From: a virus
DNA: 64,000 bases
Reading direction: 5' to 3' (one strand)
IMG/VR virus record: IMGVR_UViG_3300020546_000003
Span: 1 to 64,000 of that record
Both the position numbers and the translations under genes were made by a program. Under the pieces are notes generated by a model. It did not search any database, was not told where the DNA came from, and saw nothing but the letters and a program-made list of their open reading frames with translations. The first letter of the stretch is position 1; every line of letters starts with the position of its first letter. Shown here in pieces: positions 24,861-34,046 of the stretch.

Positions 24861-25667
24861 ATGAAGAATTTTAAATTATTAGCAATTACATTATTATTAA
24901 GTACAATATTTTTATTTTCTTGTCAAAGAGTAGCTCCTAATTATGTAGGAGTTCTTATGGAAAATTATGGTAAAGCAGGAAAAGATGATTTCTCTATAGT
25001 AAAAGGTAGAGTTTCTACTATGTTTTCTCCTGGTTCAGAATTATTTCAAGTACCTTTATGGGAACAAAGAGCTGATTTTGCAGATAAAGCTTTACATTTA
25101 AAAGCTTCTGACAATACAGAATTTAGTTCTAAACCTATTTATTCTTTTGTAGTTATAGAAAAAAGAGCTATAGATGTAGTATTTGAAAATAAACATTTAG
25201 GTTCTGGAGATGATTTTATGACTTCTTTAGAAGATAATATCTTAGAAACTAAGATTTACGATTTAATGAAAGAAGAATCTAGAAAATATACTACAGATGA
25301 ATTAATGGCTACTGGAGGTTCTTTAAAGTTTGAAGAAACTTTACAAAAGATTGTAGCTGAAGAATTTACAAAAAAAGGTCTAGAATTAAAAACATTTTCT
25401 TGTCAATTAGAATTTTCTGATAAAGTAAAAGCTAAAATTGATAATAGAAATGAAGTAAATACTAATATTTCTGTATTAGATCAACAAATTTTAGAACAAA
25501 GAAAAAGAAATGAATTAGCTGAATTAGAAGCACAAGCTAATATTATAAGATCAAAAGGTATTACACCACAAATTATTCAAGAATGGGCAATTGATAAGTG
25601 GGATGGAAAGCTTCCTACAACAATTACAGGAAATTCATCAACAGTTATGAATATTCCTATTAAATAA
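24861..25667 (+). CDS. SPFH/Band 7-like lipoprotein
   Basis: 268 residues. A signal peptide with lipobox LFSC (Cys21) predicts lipid anchoring outside the cytoplasmic membrane. Residues about 25-220 follow the stomatin/prohibitin plan: VAPNYVGVLMENYGKAG near the start, GSELFQVPLWEQRADF, a central strand-rich domain and a helical Glu/Ala/Arg segment (EQRKRNELAELEAQAN). SPFH proteins form membrane rings and influence proteases such as FtsH. In a phage it could guard the envelope or limit superinfection; that is inference. Confidence 0.7.
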   Translation: MKNFKLLAITLLLSTIFLFSCQRVAPNYVGVLMENYGKAGKDDFSIVKGRVSTMFSPGSELFQVPLWEQRADFADKALHLKASDNTEFSSKPIYSFVVIEKRAIDVVFENKHLGSGDDFMTSLEDNILETKIYDLMKEESRKYTTDELMATGGSLKFEETLQKIVAEEFTKKGLELKTFSCQLEFSDKVKAKIDNRNEVNTNISVLDQQILEQRKRNELAELEAQANIIRSKGITPQIIQEWAIDKWDGKLPTTITGNSSTVMNIPIK

Positions 25668-25692
25668 TTAAAAATTAAATAAAAAAAAAATT

Positions 25693-26109
25693 ATGAATAA
25701 AATATCACTAAAATCACTAATAGAAAATGGTACTATTGTATCTTTTTCTAGACTAAGACAAAACAGTTCTGAATATCACTATATTACTTTTCTAAGTAAA
25801 GTAGGAGAACAAACAGTTTCTCAAAATATCTATTTCTCTAAAAATTCTAATGAAATAGTTAAAAATTATAAAATAGGAGATGATATTACAAATCTACTAA
25901 TTACTTCAGAAATAGTATCTACAACAAATGAAGCAGGAGAAGTAAGATATAAATTATCTTTAGTAGATGATACTAAAGAATACATCAATTCTTCTACACT
26001 ACTAAGTATATTTGGTATTAAAGAAGATACTAAAGATTTTGACTTAACACACTTTAAAACTCAATTCTCAGCAAAACCTGCTCCTGTAGTAGCTAATGTT
26101 GGAGGATAA
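25693..26109 (+). CDS. Beta-rich protein with flexible Ala/Pro tail, function unknown
   Basis: 138 residues. The first 110 are strand-rich (IVSFSRLRQNSSEYHYITFL); the end is AKPAPVVANVGG. The layout recalls small nucleic-acid-binding folds with a tail, but no catalytic or binding motif is certain. A terminator follows, closing the operon that starts near 24428. Confidence 0.45.
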   Translation: MNKISLKSLIENGTIVSFSRLRQNSSEYHYITFLSKVGEQTVSQNIYFSKNSNEIVKNYKIGDDITNLLITSEIVSTTNEAGEVRYKLSLVDDTKEYINSSTLLSIFGIKEDTKDFDLTHFKTQFSAKPAPVVANVGG

Positions 26110-26142
26110 TAAATAAGTTGTTTTTTTTTTTCATTTTAGTAA

Positions 26143-26168
26143 GACCTAGTAGTAAAATACTAGGTTTT
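26143..26168 (+). terminator. Intrinsic terminator
   Basis: ACCTAGTA/TACTAGGT stem followed by TTTTGCTT; it lies after a T-run in the same intergenic gap. Confidence 0.65.
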
Positions 26169-26190
26169 GCTTATTAAAATATATAAAAAT

Positions 26191-26349
26191 ATGAAAACAT
26201 TTGGATTATTTATGCTATTATTTATTACAACAGCTATGGTAGTTAAATTAACAATTCCTGGATATTCAGTAGGAGAAATTGGTATACAAAGTACTTTATA
26301 TGCTTATATTATGCAACAATATATGACTAAGAAAGACAATGATAACTGA
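26191..26349 (+). CDS. Small membrane protein
   Basis: 52 residues from the ATG at 26191; a hydrophobic N-terminus (FGLFMLLFITTAMVV) and a second weaker span. Its stop overlaps the next start. Confidence 0.45.
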   Translation: MKTFGLFMLLFITTAMVVKLTIPGYSVGEIGIQSTLYAYIMQQYMTKKDNDN

Positions 26350-26569
26350 AGCACAAAAAGAAGCACAAGAATTATTTGATAAATTTAATAAAGAAGGTTT
26401 ACATCAGATTTCTAGCATAATAAATAGAACTATTAGAAAACAAATGATTAAACAATGTGCAATTATATCAATAAATGAAACAATTAAATATGCTAAAACA
26501 TTTGGAGATGTAACAGAATTAGATATTGTACATTATGAAGAAACTAAACAAGAAATAGAGAAATTATGA
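26339..26569 (+). CDS. Small helical protein, function unknown
   Basis: 76 residues, all-helical (EAQKEAQELFDKFNKEG...). Overlaps its neighbours at both ends, so coupled. The pattern EAxELxxKF is common in small phage proteins with no known role. Confidence 0.45.
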   Translation: MITEAQKEAQELFDKFNKEGLHQISSIINRTIRKQMIKQCAIISINETIKYAKTFGDVTELDIVHYEETKQEIEKL

Positions 26570-26625
26570 GAAATGTATACTTAATAGAAACAGATAAACC
26601 AAGTAGGTTATGGGAAAATTATTAA
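26566..26625 (+). pseudogene. Orphan N-terminal fragment of a gene split by insertion
   Basis: 19 codons, MRNVYLIETDKPSRLWENY, then a stop. In Bacteroidota phages such a start is often followed by a ...NIYIT..DEEIKEGDW domain. Here that domain is found 1 kb downstream (27576), after an HNH gene. The fragment is best read as the old 5' end. The family knowledge is from memory. Confidence 0.45.
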
Positions 26626-26843
26626 ATAGTTTAAATAAACAACTCAAATCAGAACATAAATCAGATGCGGAAGATTGTTTAAAAATTTATAATCATTTAA
26701 AAGAAACTAATGATGGTAGAGTTTGGGAAAGTCAATGGAATAATTTAATATCTACAAATTTTGAAGGTACATATCCTAATTCTATTAGAATTTCAAAACC
26801 TAATTCCATAGGTAAAATATTTTTAAAAGGTTTAGATAAATAA
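26610..26843 (+). CDS. Small protein, function unknown
   Basis: 77 residues, basic and helical at the N-terminus, then a Trp-rich middle (GRVWESQWNNL). It starts within the fragment above and lies inside the apparent insertion. No motif recognised. Confidence 0.4.
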   Translation: MGKLLNSLNKQLKSEHKSDAEDCLKIYNHLKETNDGRVWESQWNNLISTNFEGTYPNSIRISKPNSIGKIFLKGLDK

Positions 26844-26897
26844 ATTTGGTTTTGTAATTTATTTGTTGTATATTTGTAGGATAAAATATATAACATT

Positions 26898-27035
26898 ATG
26901 ATAAAAGAAAAAGACTTAACAATCAGGATTGAGTTTGAACTCAAAGAAAAACTACAACAAAAAGCTAAATCACTAGGTTTATCTACTTCTGCTTATGTGA
27001 GAATGATAATTAAAAAGGAGATTGAGAATGAATAA
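26898..27035 (+). CDS. Ribbon-helix-helix (Arc/CopG-like) small regulator
   Basis: 45 residues. A short strand LTIRIEF is followed by two helices with the turn LGLSTSAYVR, the usual ribbon-helix-helix pattern of small DNA-binding repressors. It overlaps the start of the HNH gene and may control it. Confidence 0.6.
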   Translation: MIKEKDLTIRIEFELKEKLQQKAKSLGLSTSAYVRMIIKKEIENE

Positions 27036-27600
27036 TCAAGAAATATGGAAAGATATCATAGGTTATGAAATGTTTTATCAAGTTTCTAATTTTGAAAATG
27101 TTAGAAGTTTAGATAGAATAGTTAATAAACCTAATGGAATTTTTTATATAAGAAAAGGTAAGCTTTGTGTTCAATCTAAAAGCAATCTTGGGTATATGAC
27201 TGTTGGATTTACAGTTAACAATAAGAAAGTAAACAAGTATGTCCATAGATTAGTTGCAGAAGCTTTCATTATTAATAACAACAATTATCCACAAGTAAAC
27301 CATATAGATTGTAACAAAACCAATAATAGAATGGATAATCTTGAATGGTGTACTAATTCTCAAAATCATATTCACGCATCTAAAAATGGATTAAACAAAC
27401 TTCATTTACATAGAGTTGCATATTCAGGAGAAAAAAATGGTAGGTCATTATTAACTAAAGAACAAGTTTTAGAAATAAAACAAAAGTATATTCCTTATAA
27501 GTATTCTGCTAAAAAATTAGCTAAAGAGTATAATGTAAGTGAATCATGTATAACACATATTTTAAATAACACATCATGGAAAGAAATATCTATAAAATAG
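27028..27600 (+). CDS. NUMOD4/HNH homing endonuclease
   Basis: 190 residues from ATG 27028. The N-terminus EIWKDIIGYEMFYQVSNF with VRSLDR is the NUMOD4 motif. The HNH core follows as HRLVAEAFI...QVNHIDCNKTNNRMDNLEWCT. The end (LTKEQVLEIKQKYI...LAKEYNVSESCI) is a helix-turn-helix. It is free-standing and appears to split the gene whose remains are at 26566 and 27576. It ends in TAG. Confidence 0.85.
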   Translation: MNNQEIWKDIIGYEMFYQVSNFENVRSLDRIVNKPNGIFYIRKGKLCVQSKSNLGYMTVGFTVNNKKVNKYVHRLVAEAFIINNNNYPQVNHIDCNKTNNRMDNLEWCTNSQNHIHASKNGLNKLHLHRVAYSGEKNGRSLLTKEQVLEIKQKYIPYKYSAKKLAKEYNVSESCITHILNNTSWKEISIK

Positions 27601-28295
27601 GAAAAGAATTGTTTATCACTAATGATGAAGAAATTAAAGAAGGAGATTGGTTTATGTCAGACTTTAATAGTTTTCCAATACATAATATTAAAGAACTTTC
27701 AGAAAGAGAAGGAACTTTAAGTTGGGAACAAAAGGATTTAAAAAACAATCTTAAAATCATACTTACAACAGATGACTTGTTAATTAAAGATGGTGTACAA
27801 GCTATTGATGATGAGTTTTTAGAATGGTTTGTTAAAAATACCTGTTGTGAGTTTGTTAAAACTACAAATTATTTTGAAGAATTTGGAAAAATGGATTTAA
27901 TAAAATACAAAATAATAATTCCAAAAGAAGAACCTAAACAAGAAGCAAGAGTTTTTGGTGGTAAAGATAATAAAATTTTTTGGATAGATAAACCTGTTCA
28001 AAAAGGACACCCTGACTATAAAGAAACACCTGAAGAAGCTGCGTTAAGATTATATCCGAAAATTATTACTGACCCTTACAATCCTTCTGAAGATTTATTA
28101 GAAGAAGAAAGAGATATTTTTGTCAATGGTGCTAAATGGCAACAAAAAAGAATGTATAGTGAGGAAGAAGTTGAGTCAATATGGAAATTTGCTCTATATT
28201 TGGCAGAACAGCATGATAAATTTGGAACTAAAAATAAAAGTAATTTTATTAGAAAAGATGTAGAAGAATTTATTGAACAATTCAAAAAGAAATAA
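27576..28295 (+). CDS. Phage protein with DEEIKEGDW and FVNGAKWQQ motifs, function unknown
   Basis: 239 residues, starting inside the end of the HNH gene. FITNDEEIKEGDWFMSDF sits at residues about 12-29, and the C-terminal part has DIFVNGAKWQQKRMYSEEEV and an EFIEQFKKK end. These pieces recur in uncharacterised phage proteins of Bacteroidota. The original start was probably at 26566 before the insertion, and the present ATG may be a rescue start. Confidence 0.55.
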   Translation: MERNIYKIGKELFITNDEEIKEGDWFMSDFNSFPIHNIKELSEREGTLSWEQKDLKNNLKIILTTDDLLIKDGVQAIDDEFLEWFVKNTCCEFVKTTNYFEEFGKMDLIKYKIIIPKEEPKQEARVFGGKDNKIFWIDKPVQKGHPDYKETPEEAALRLYPKIITDPYNPSEDLLEEERDIFVNGAKWQQKRMYSEEEVESIWKFALYLAEQHDKFGTKNKSNFIRKDVEEFIEQFKKK

Positions 28296-28296
28296 A

Positions 28297-28467
28297 ATGG
28301 AAATTATAATAATAACAATATTTGCATTAATTCTACTATATTATCATTACAAACCTTTTTTAGAAAAACAACAAAATGGGGATTGGTTACTATGGTATAA
28401 TGATCATGAAAAAATAATATCTGGTAGAAAATATATTTTAATTAAAAAAAGACATAAATATGACTAA
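28297..28467 (+). CDS. Small membrane protein
   Basis: 56 residues from ATG 28297; a single N-terminal hydrophobic helix (EIIIITIFALILLYYHY) and a basic tail. Overlaps the next small gene. Confidence 0.45.
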   Translation: MEIIIITIFALILLYYHYKPFLEKQQNGDWLLWYNDHEKIISGRKYILIKKRHKYD

Positions 28468-28561
28468 TTGGCTTATAAGAAATAAAGAATTATATACTAA
28501 ATTCCTTTCAGATGAAGTATCTATAGAAGATATAAAGAAATTATATAATGAAAAAATATAA
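28460..28561 (+). CDS. Very small protein
   Basis: 33 residues (MTNWLIRNKELY...), overlapping genes on both sides. It is supported only by tight coupling and composition. Confidence 0.35.
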   Translation: MTNWLIRNKELYTKFLSDEVSIEDIKKLYNEKI

Positions 28562-28721
28562 AATAACTTTTTTAATGATAAGTCAAGGACATTACTTTAA
28601 AAATGAAATAAAAGAAATTCAAGGAACTTTATATATTTCTGAAAATTATTATAGTATAATAGATGATAAAGGAAAAAGACATTTATTTCCAATAAATAAT
28701 ATTTATATTGAAGAAATATAA
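28548..28721 (+). CDS. Small protein, function unknown
   Basis: 57 residues, strand-rich (GTLYISENYYSIIDDKGKRHLFP), a small barrel-like pattern. Coupled to the gene before it. Unknown role. Confidence 0.4.
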   Translation: MKKYKITFLMISQGHYFKNEIKEIQGTLYISENYYSIIDDKGKRHLFPINNIYIEEI

Positions 28722-28764
28722 CTATATTTGTATTTTTAAAACACAAATAAAATAAACAAAAAAT

Positions 28765-29430
28765 ATGGCAGAATTTATAGCAATAGCAGGAATTAGTGGC
28801 AGTGGAAAATCAACAGCAATTCAATATTTAGATCCAAAAGAAACATATTTAATAAATGTTTCAGGTAAAAGATTACCTTTTAAAGGTAGTTCAAAACTAT
28901 ACAATACAGAAAATAAAAATTATTATGAACCTTTAAGTATAGAAGATACTATTAATAAAATTAAAGTAGTAGCAGAAAAAGCTCCTCATATTAAAGAATT
29001 AGTTATAGATGATAGTAATTATCTTCAAACTTTTAATATGATGTCTAAAGCAACAGAGACTGGTTATACTAAATTTACTCTTTTAGCTAGAGATATTGTA
29101 AAATTAATTCAAGAAGGGAAAAAACTAAGAGATGATTTAATTATTTATTATATTTCTCATATCGAAGATGTAAAAGACGGAGAAGATATTGTTTCTTATA
29201 AATTAAAAACAATCGGAAAAATGCTTGATAATCAAGTAGTTATGGAAGGTTTATTTACTGTTATACTTTATACTAATGTAGAATGTAAAGGAGATGATTG
29301 TAAATATCAATTTATAACTAATAGATATGGTAAACTCTTAGCTAAAAGTCCTTCAGGAATGTTTAAAGACCTTAAAATAGATAATAACTTAAAAATTGTA
29401 TCTGATACTATTAGAGAATATTATAACTAA
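28765..29430 (+). CDS. P-loop ATPase (AAA/RecA-like), replication or recombination
   Basis: 221 residues. Walker A GISGSGKST at residues 9-17 and Walker B-like ELVIDDSNYL near 74-83. The layout resembles Sak4-type RecA-like single-strand annealing ATPases and AAA_24 proteins. It stands directly upstream of the primase gene (11 bases). Exact substrate unknown. Confidence 0.65.
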   Translation: MAEFIAIAGISGSGKSTAIQYLDPKETYLINVSGKRLPFKGSSKLYNTENKNYYEPLSIEDTINKIKVVAEKAPHIKELVIDDSNYLQTFNMMSKATETGYTKFTLLARDIVKLIQEGKKLRDDLIIYYISHIEDVKDGEDIVSYKLKTIGKMLDNQVVMEGLFTVILYTNVECKGDDCKYQFITNRYGKLLAKSPSGMFKDLKIDNNLKIVSDTIREYYN

Positions 29431-29441
29431 AATAAAATAAT

Positions 29442-30455
29442 ATGAATATAGTAGAAAAAGTTAATTTAAAAGACCTTATAGAATCTAAATTAACTCATTT
29501 AGATCTTTATTCTTACTATATGCCTCATAGTTTTGAACTAAATAAGAATTGTTCAAATCCTTTTGTAACAAAAGATAAAAACCCTTCTTTTAGAGTATTC
29601 TATAAGGAGGGTTCTTATTTTCATAAAGCTTATAATAGTAGTCATAAAGGTACTATATATGATTTTCTTAAAGATTTATATAATATATCTTACAAAGAAG
29701 TATTAGATAAAATAGCTGAAGATTTTGGTTTAAAGGAAAAAACAGGTAAAAAGTATGAAAAAATTATTACTGAATTACCTAAAATAGAAATAAGAGAATC
29801 TATTTTACCAAATATTAAAGCTATATCTAAGAACTTTCAGAAAGAACATATTGATTACCTGGCACAATTTGCCTTAACTTTAGATAGTTTAAACTCTGTA
29901 AAAGATACAGAAATTTTAGCATTATCTAAATTTTGGATAAATAACAATCTTTATTCTTTAGATAAAGAAGAAGTAGGTTTTATCTACTATTGTACAGATA
30001 TAAACAAAGTAAAAATATATCTTCCTCAAAGAGATAAAGGTAAAAGATTTTATTCTTGCTTACCTTTTACTTATATACATGGTAAAGAATCTTTTAAATG
30101 TGTAAATGATCAAAAACACAAGAAAGGTATCTTAACAAAGTCTATAAAAGATGCTTTGGTGCTTTCTAAATATATTCAATATCCAATAGGAGTAGTACAA
30201 GCAGAAAATCCTACTTCTATAACACAAGAAGATATAGAATTTTTTAATGAAAATGTTGAAGAAATGTTTATATCTTGGGATTCTGATGGACCTGGGGTAA
30301 AAAATTGTAAAGAATTAACCTCAAAATTAGGTTGGAATTATATAAATCCTCCTAAAAGATATTTACCAAACATAAAAGATTGGGCAGATCTTCAGAAGGA
30401 AATAGGAGAAAAAGCTCTTTTAAATGAATTCAAAAAGAAAAAATTAATTTTATAA
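29442..30455 (+). CDS. DnaG-type primase
   Basis: 337 residues. The N-terminal part (SCNPF-like NPFVTKDKNPSFRVF, then GTIYDFLKDLY) resembles the CHC2-type DNA-binding region. The C-terminal TOPRIM part has ISWDSDGPG (acidic DxD) and an earlier GILTKSIKDALVL in the position of the first acidic strand. It would make RNA primers for the helicase and polymerase encoded farther downstream. The zinc-ligand set looks incomplete. Confidence 0.7.
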   Translation: MNIVEKVNLKDLIESKLTHLDLYSYYMPHSFELNKNCSNPFVTKDKNPSFRVFYKEGSYFHKAYNSSHKGTIYDFLKDLYNISYKEVLDKIAEDFGLKEKTGKKYEKIITELPKIEIRESILPNIKAISKNFQKEHIDYLAQFALTLDSLNSVKDTEILALSKFWINNNLYSLDKEEVGFIYYCTDINKVKIYLPQRDKGKRFYSCLPFTYIHGKESFKCVNDQKHKKGILTKSIKDALVLSKYIQYPIGVVQAENPTSITQEDIEFFNENVEEMFISWDSDGPGVKNCKELTSKLGWNYINPPKRYLPNIKDWADLQKEIGEKALLNEFKKKKLIL

Positions 30456-30470
30456 CAAAATAAAAACAAA

Positions 30471-32513
30471 ATGAAAGAAAATGAAGAAATATTAAAAATA
30501 ACAGATTTAGTAAAAAATGAAATTTACTATTTTGAATCTAATGTAAAATGGATTTTAAGATTTGATAGTTTAACAGAAGAAAATATATTAGTTAATGGTT
30601 CTATTTCTGAAAGTTTGTATTATGGAGAAAAAGAAGCGTTTTGGGGGCAGCTTAATGATGCTAAAAATATAAGAAAAGCTACAAAAAAAGAAATTTATTG
30701 GTTTTTAGAATGCGAAAAATTAAATAAGTTTATCAAATATGAAGAAGCAATGAAAACTTTTATAGAAGAATCAGAATTATATGATATAAGTAAATTAACT
30801 CCTTATCCTAGAGGATATAATGATTTAAAAAGAGGAGATAAAGCTATTTATATAAGTCATGATAAAACTTCTAATAATTGTAAAAAATATATACCTTTAG
30901 GTAGTATAGTAACTATTAAAGAAAATGGTAGTAATATTCCTATAATTTCATATGATAAATATCCTGAAGCAATTTTTTGTTGTAATACTTATAATTTAGC
31001 TCCTATACCAGAAAAACAAAAAGAAAATACTTCTTTAGTAGGTAGATATTTAAAAGCTTTAGTAGATGATGCTCAAAGTACAACTTTTAAAAAAGGTACA
31101 TATGTAGAAATAATTGAAAAAATTAATGATAATCAATATAATTTAAAAGGATATTGGACTTATACTATTAATAATAGTACAGCTGACAATTGGCAATTAA
31201 TGCCTGAAGGATTTAATCCTGAAGAAATTAAAGTAGATAGTGTTCCTGAATATGTAGAATACATTGAAACTCAATATAAAGGGCAAATTGTTAAAGTTGA
31301 AAATTGGGGTTCAGCAAGTTATTGTAAAGTAATATTTCATGATGGTAATAAAGAACAACCTTTTAAATATTTAGTTAAAAAATCTTCTAAAGCAGAATAC
31401 GATTTACAAAATAAACCTAAAGAAATGAAAAAAGTAGAAGATTTAGTATATCCTGATGTAATAGAATTAGAATCTCAAGAACAATTAGATAAGATTTTAA
31501 AATATAATCCTAGATTATATAAAAGTTTTAAAAGATATATGTTATTTGGAGAAAAAGATGCGAAAATAGGTTGGGGTACTTCTACTAGTTATAGTGATAT
31601 ATTTTATAACAATTACAAATTTTCAGATATTATATTTCCAGAAGAAACTACAAAACAATATGATTATGAAGTAGTACATTGTACAACACAAGAAGAGTGG
31701 GATTTTGCTTGTGATAAATATAATAAAGGTATTTATGTAAAAGAACAATTTGTAAAATATGGTTATAATACTTTTGTGATGTCTAATTTTAGTGGATGGA
31801 ATAAAAAAGAATTTTTTTTAAGTGATCCTCTTTATAATAAAAGTCTCAAAATCTACACTTTCAAAGAATATTGTGATAAATTTGGATATACACCTGATTT
31901 TATAGAAAAAGAAGAAAAATGGATTCCTAAAGTAGGAGAATGGATTGTAGCCTTAGAAACAATAGGAGATTTAATTACTAAAAATAAGGTTTATCAATTG
32001 AAAAAACTAGATCAATTTGGAATGTGGCATTTATGTGATGATGGTACAACAAATGGTTATGATAGTTCTAAATATAGATTAGCTTTTCCACATGAAATAC
32101 TTAATAATCAACAAAATGATCAAACTATAGATATAGGAGATACAGTTAATACTTCTGATGGTAATGGTATTGTTATAGGTATTAATACTAGAAACATGTA
32201 TTTAGTTAAAGGGGCTAGGAAAATACATCATGGTTTTCCCCAATATAATACTTTAATAAAAGGAAATTTTAGTGATAAAGAAGATAGTTATTATTATGAC
32301 TTAGACCAATTAACTTTAGTTAAAAAAGCTAATAAATCTAATATTGATATTGTCAGAGAAACAAAAATATTATCTATAAACACTAATTTACCTCTTAAAA
32401 AAACAATAGTAGAGTTTGAAATTTATGATCAAAATATTAGTCTTAAAAAAGATACAATTATAGAATTAGATACAAATTTATTAAAAAACATTAAAAAACC
32501 AATTAAATTTTAA
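30471..32513 (+). CDS. Large protein of repeated small domains, function unknown
   Basis: 680 residues. Several segments share a short beta-barrel pattern, for example GDKAIYISHDKTS, GRYLKALVDDAQSTTFKKGTYV, GQIVKVENWGSASYCKV, GEWIVALETIGDLIT and GDTVNTSDGNGIVIG. It may be a chain of SH3-like modules. It is in the same operon as the primase. No catalytic motif recognised. Confidence 0.5.
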   Translation: MKENEEILKITDLVKNEIYYFESNVKWILRFDSLTEENILVNGSISESLYYGEKEAFWGQLNDAKNIRKATKKEIYWFLECEKLNKFIKYEEAMKTFIEESELYDISKLTPYPRGYNDLKRGDKAIYISHDKTSNNCKKYIPLGSIVTIKENGSNIPIISYDKYPEAIFCCNTYNLAPIPEKQKENTSLVGRYLKALVDDAQSTTFKKGTYVEIIEKINDNQYNLKGYWTYTINNSTADNWQLMPEGFNPEEIKVDSVPEYVEYIETQYKGQIVKVENWGSASYCKVIFHDGNKEQPFKYLVKKSSKAEYDLQNKPKEMKKVEDLVYPDVIELESQEQLDKILKYNPRLYKSFKRYMLFGEKDAKIGWGTSTSYSDIFYNNYKFSDIIFPEETTKQYDYEVVHCTTQEEWDFACDKYNKGIYVKEQFVKYGYNTFVMSNFSGWNKKEFFLSDPLYNKSLKIYTFKEYCDKFGYTPDFIEKEEKWIPKVGEWIVALETIGDLITKNKVYQLKKLDQFGMWHLCDDGTTNGYDSSKYRLAFPHEILNNQQNDQTIDIGDTVNTSDGNGIVIGINTRNMYLVKGARKIHHGFPQYNTLIKGNFSDKEDSYYYDLDQLTLVKKANKSNIDIVRETKILSINTNLPLKKTIVEFEIYDQNISLKKDTIIELDTNLLKNIKKPIKF

Positions 32514-32518
32514 ACATT

Positions 32519-32995
32519 ATGGCAACTAAAAGAAATTCAAGTAAAAAAGTAACAGTAAACACAAATTCATCATCAAACAAAAATCAAAATCAAAACACAA
32601 TGGGAGCAACAACAAAAGTATCAAACTTTACAAGTAAAGTATTAGCAGAATTTAACAAATCTGACAAAGAAAAACAAATGGAATCTGTAGAAGATTTTAG
32701 ACTTCATGCTATTATTGAAACAGAAAGTGTTATAGGATCATTAAAAACAAATGCTATTCCTTCTTTAGAATTAGACCTTAAAAAAGCAGAAAGAACTTTA
32801 GAAAGTGCTGAAAAAACTTATGAAAAATGTAGATATTCTACAGCATATTCTTATCAAGAGTATTTAGAAGCAAGAAAATATGCTTTAGGTTCTATTAGAG
32901 ATGCAAAAAACACTATTAATGACATTAATAGTAAAATTGAGAATCAAAAAGCTCAATTAGCTATGTATCAAGAAATTTTAGCAGATCTATCTTAA
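32519..32995 (+). CDS. Ser/Asn-rich N-tail plus coiled-coil protein
   Basis: 158 residues. MATKRNSSKKVTVNTNSSSN is low complexity; from about residue 55 it is helical with heptads (ELDLKKAERTLESAEKTYEKC). It matches the layout of the gene at 23029. A strong terminator follows. Confidence 0.5.
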   Translation: MATKRNSSKKVTVNTNSSSNKNQNQNTMGATTKVSNFTSKVLAEFNKSDKEKQMESVEDFRLHAIIETESVIGSLKTNAIPSLELDLKKAERTLESAEKTYEKCRYSTAYSYQEYLEARKYALGSIRDAKNTINDINSKIENQKAQLAMYQEILADLS

Positions 32996-33017
32996 TATTT
33001 TAAGATTTTAAGTATAA

Positions 33018-33057
33018 AAGTCCTAGTATAGTAAAATATACTAGGACTTATTTTTTC
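33018..33057 (+). terminator. Intrinsic terminator
   Basis: AAGTCCTAGTATA/TATACTAGGACTT perfect stem followed by ATTTTTTC. Confidence 0.9.
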
Positions 33058-33072
33058 ATTAAAACAAACAAA

Positions 33073-33657
33073 ATGATAAAATTATATAAAGTAAACAATA
33101 AAGAAATAGGTATGCAAAAATTAACTTTTATAGAGTTAATCTTAATAAATATACCTATATCTATAGTACTTTTCTTATTATTTATAGCAATAGGTTCTTC
33201 AAACCCTAAAATAATAACTAAAACAACAACAAACACTACAATAATACATGATACTTTACAACAATTAGTTGTGCTCAGATCAGGTCTTACAGAAATAACC
33301 CTAGATAGAAATAAAAATATAGCTAAATTTTGCTATAATCCAGGTAATATAAGACCAGGAAATAAACAAATAGATGCTTTAGCAATAGGCACAATAAGCT
33401 CTATAAATGGAGAATTTTTATACTTTCCCAGTGAAGAACAAGGATTTAAAGCTCTTGAAATTCTTCTACAAACTAAATATGCAGAAAATACTATACAAGA
33501 ATGTATACAAAAATATGCTCCTCCTTGTGAAAACAATACCTCTAAATATATACAAGATATTTGTAACAAACTAAAAAAACCTTCTACTACTAAGATAAAA
33601 GACTTAGATATTAAAAAACTATCTAAAGAAATAGCTATTATAGAAGGGTATTATTAA
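33073..33657 (+). CDS. Membrane-anchored peptidoglycan-hydrolase-like protein
   Basis: 194 residues. One transmembrane helix at about 20-43 (IELILINIPISIVLFLLFIAI) is followed by a domain with NPGNIRPG, FPSEEQGFKALEILLQTKY, NTIQECIQKYAPPCENNTSKYI. This pattern recurs in phage structural and lysis proteins related to muramidase folds. Its membrane anchor suggests action at the inner membrane or periplasm. The catalytic residue is not identified. Confidence 0.55.
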   Translation: MIKLYKVNNKEIGMQKLTFIELILINIPISIVLFLLFIAIGSSNPKIITKTTTNTTIIHDTLQQLVVLRSGLTEITLDRNKNIAKFCYNPGNIRPGNKQIDALAIGTISSINGEFLYFPSEEQGFKALEILLQTKYAENTIQECIQKYAPPCENNTSKYIQDICNKLKKPSTTKIKDLDIKKLSKEIAIIEGYY

Positions 33658-33677
33658 TAAAAATAAAACTTATAAAA

Positions 33678-34046
33678 ATGGAAAAATACTTTTTATCTTA
33701 TGATTTAGCTTCAGAAATAGAAAAATTAGGATTTAATGAATCTTGTTTAGGTAGATGGGTAATTGTTACAGAATGGGAAAACCCTACAGGAGAAATTATA
33801 TTTCAATTGGGAAGAGAAAAAGACAATAACAATACTACTAGATTTCAATATATAGCACCACTTTATCAACAAGTAATAGATTGGTTTGAAAAAGAACATA
33901 ATATATTCATAGGTAGAACTTGTTATGATGATGGTAAAACTCCTAAAAGATGGGTATATCATGTAGATAGTTATTATGTACAAGAACAATTTTATGATGG
34001 GGCTATAAGATATGCAATAGATAAAATTAAAAATACACAATTATGA
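33678..34046 (+). CDS. Small phage protein, function unknown
   Basis: 122 residues, Trp/Tyr-rich (FLSYDLASEIEKLGFNE, WFEKEHNIFIG, YYVQEQFYDGAIRYAIDKI). Such proteins are frequent in Bacteroidota phages and usually unnamed. It overlaps the next gene by 4 bases. Confidence 0.5.
   Translation: MEKYFLSYDLASEIEKLGFNESCLGRWVIVTEWENPTGEIIFQLGREKDNNNTTRFQYIAPLYQQVIDWFEKEHNIFIGRTCYDDGKTPKRWVYHVDSYYVQEQFYDGAIRYAIDKIKNTQL

Noticed and set aside
33747-34040. Minus-strand frames inside the plus-strand block (also 26732, 33333, 43046, 49197, 54366)
   Set aside because: All lie antisense to well-supported genes, have low-complexity composition and no leader.
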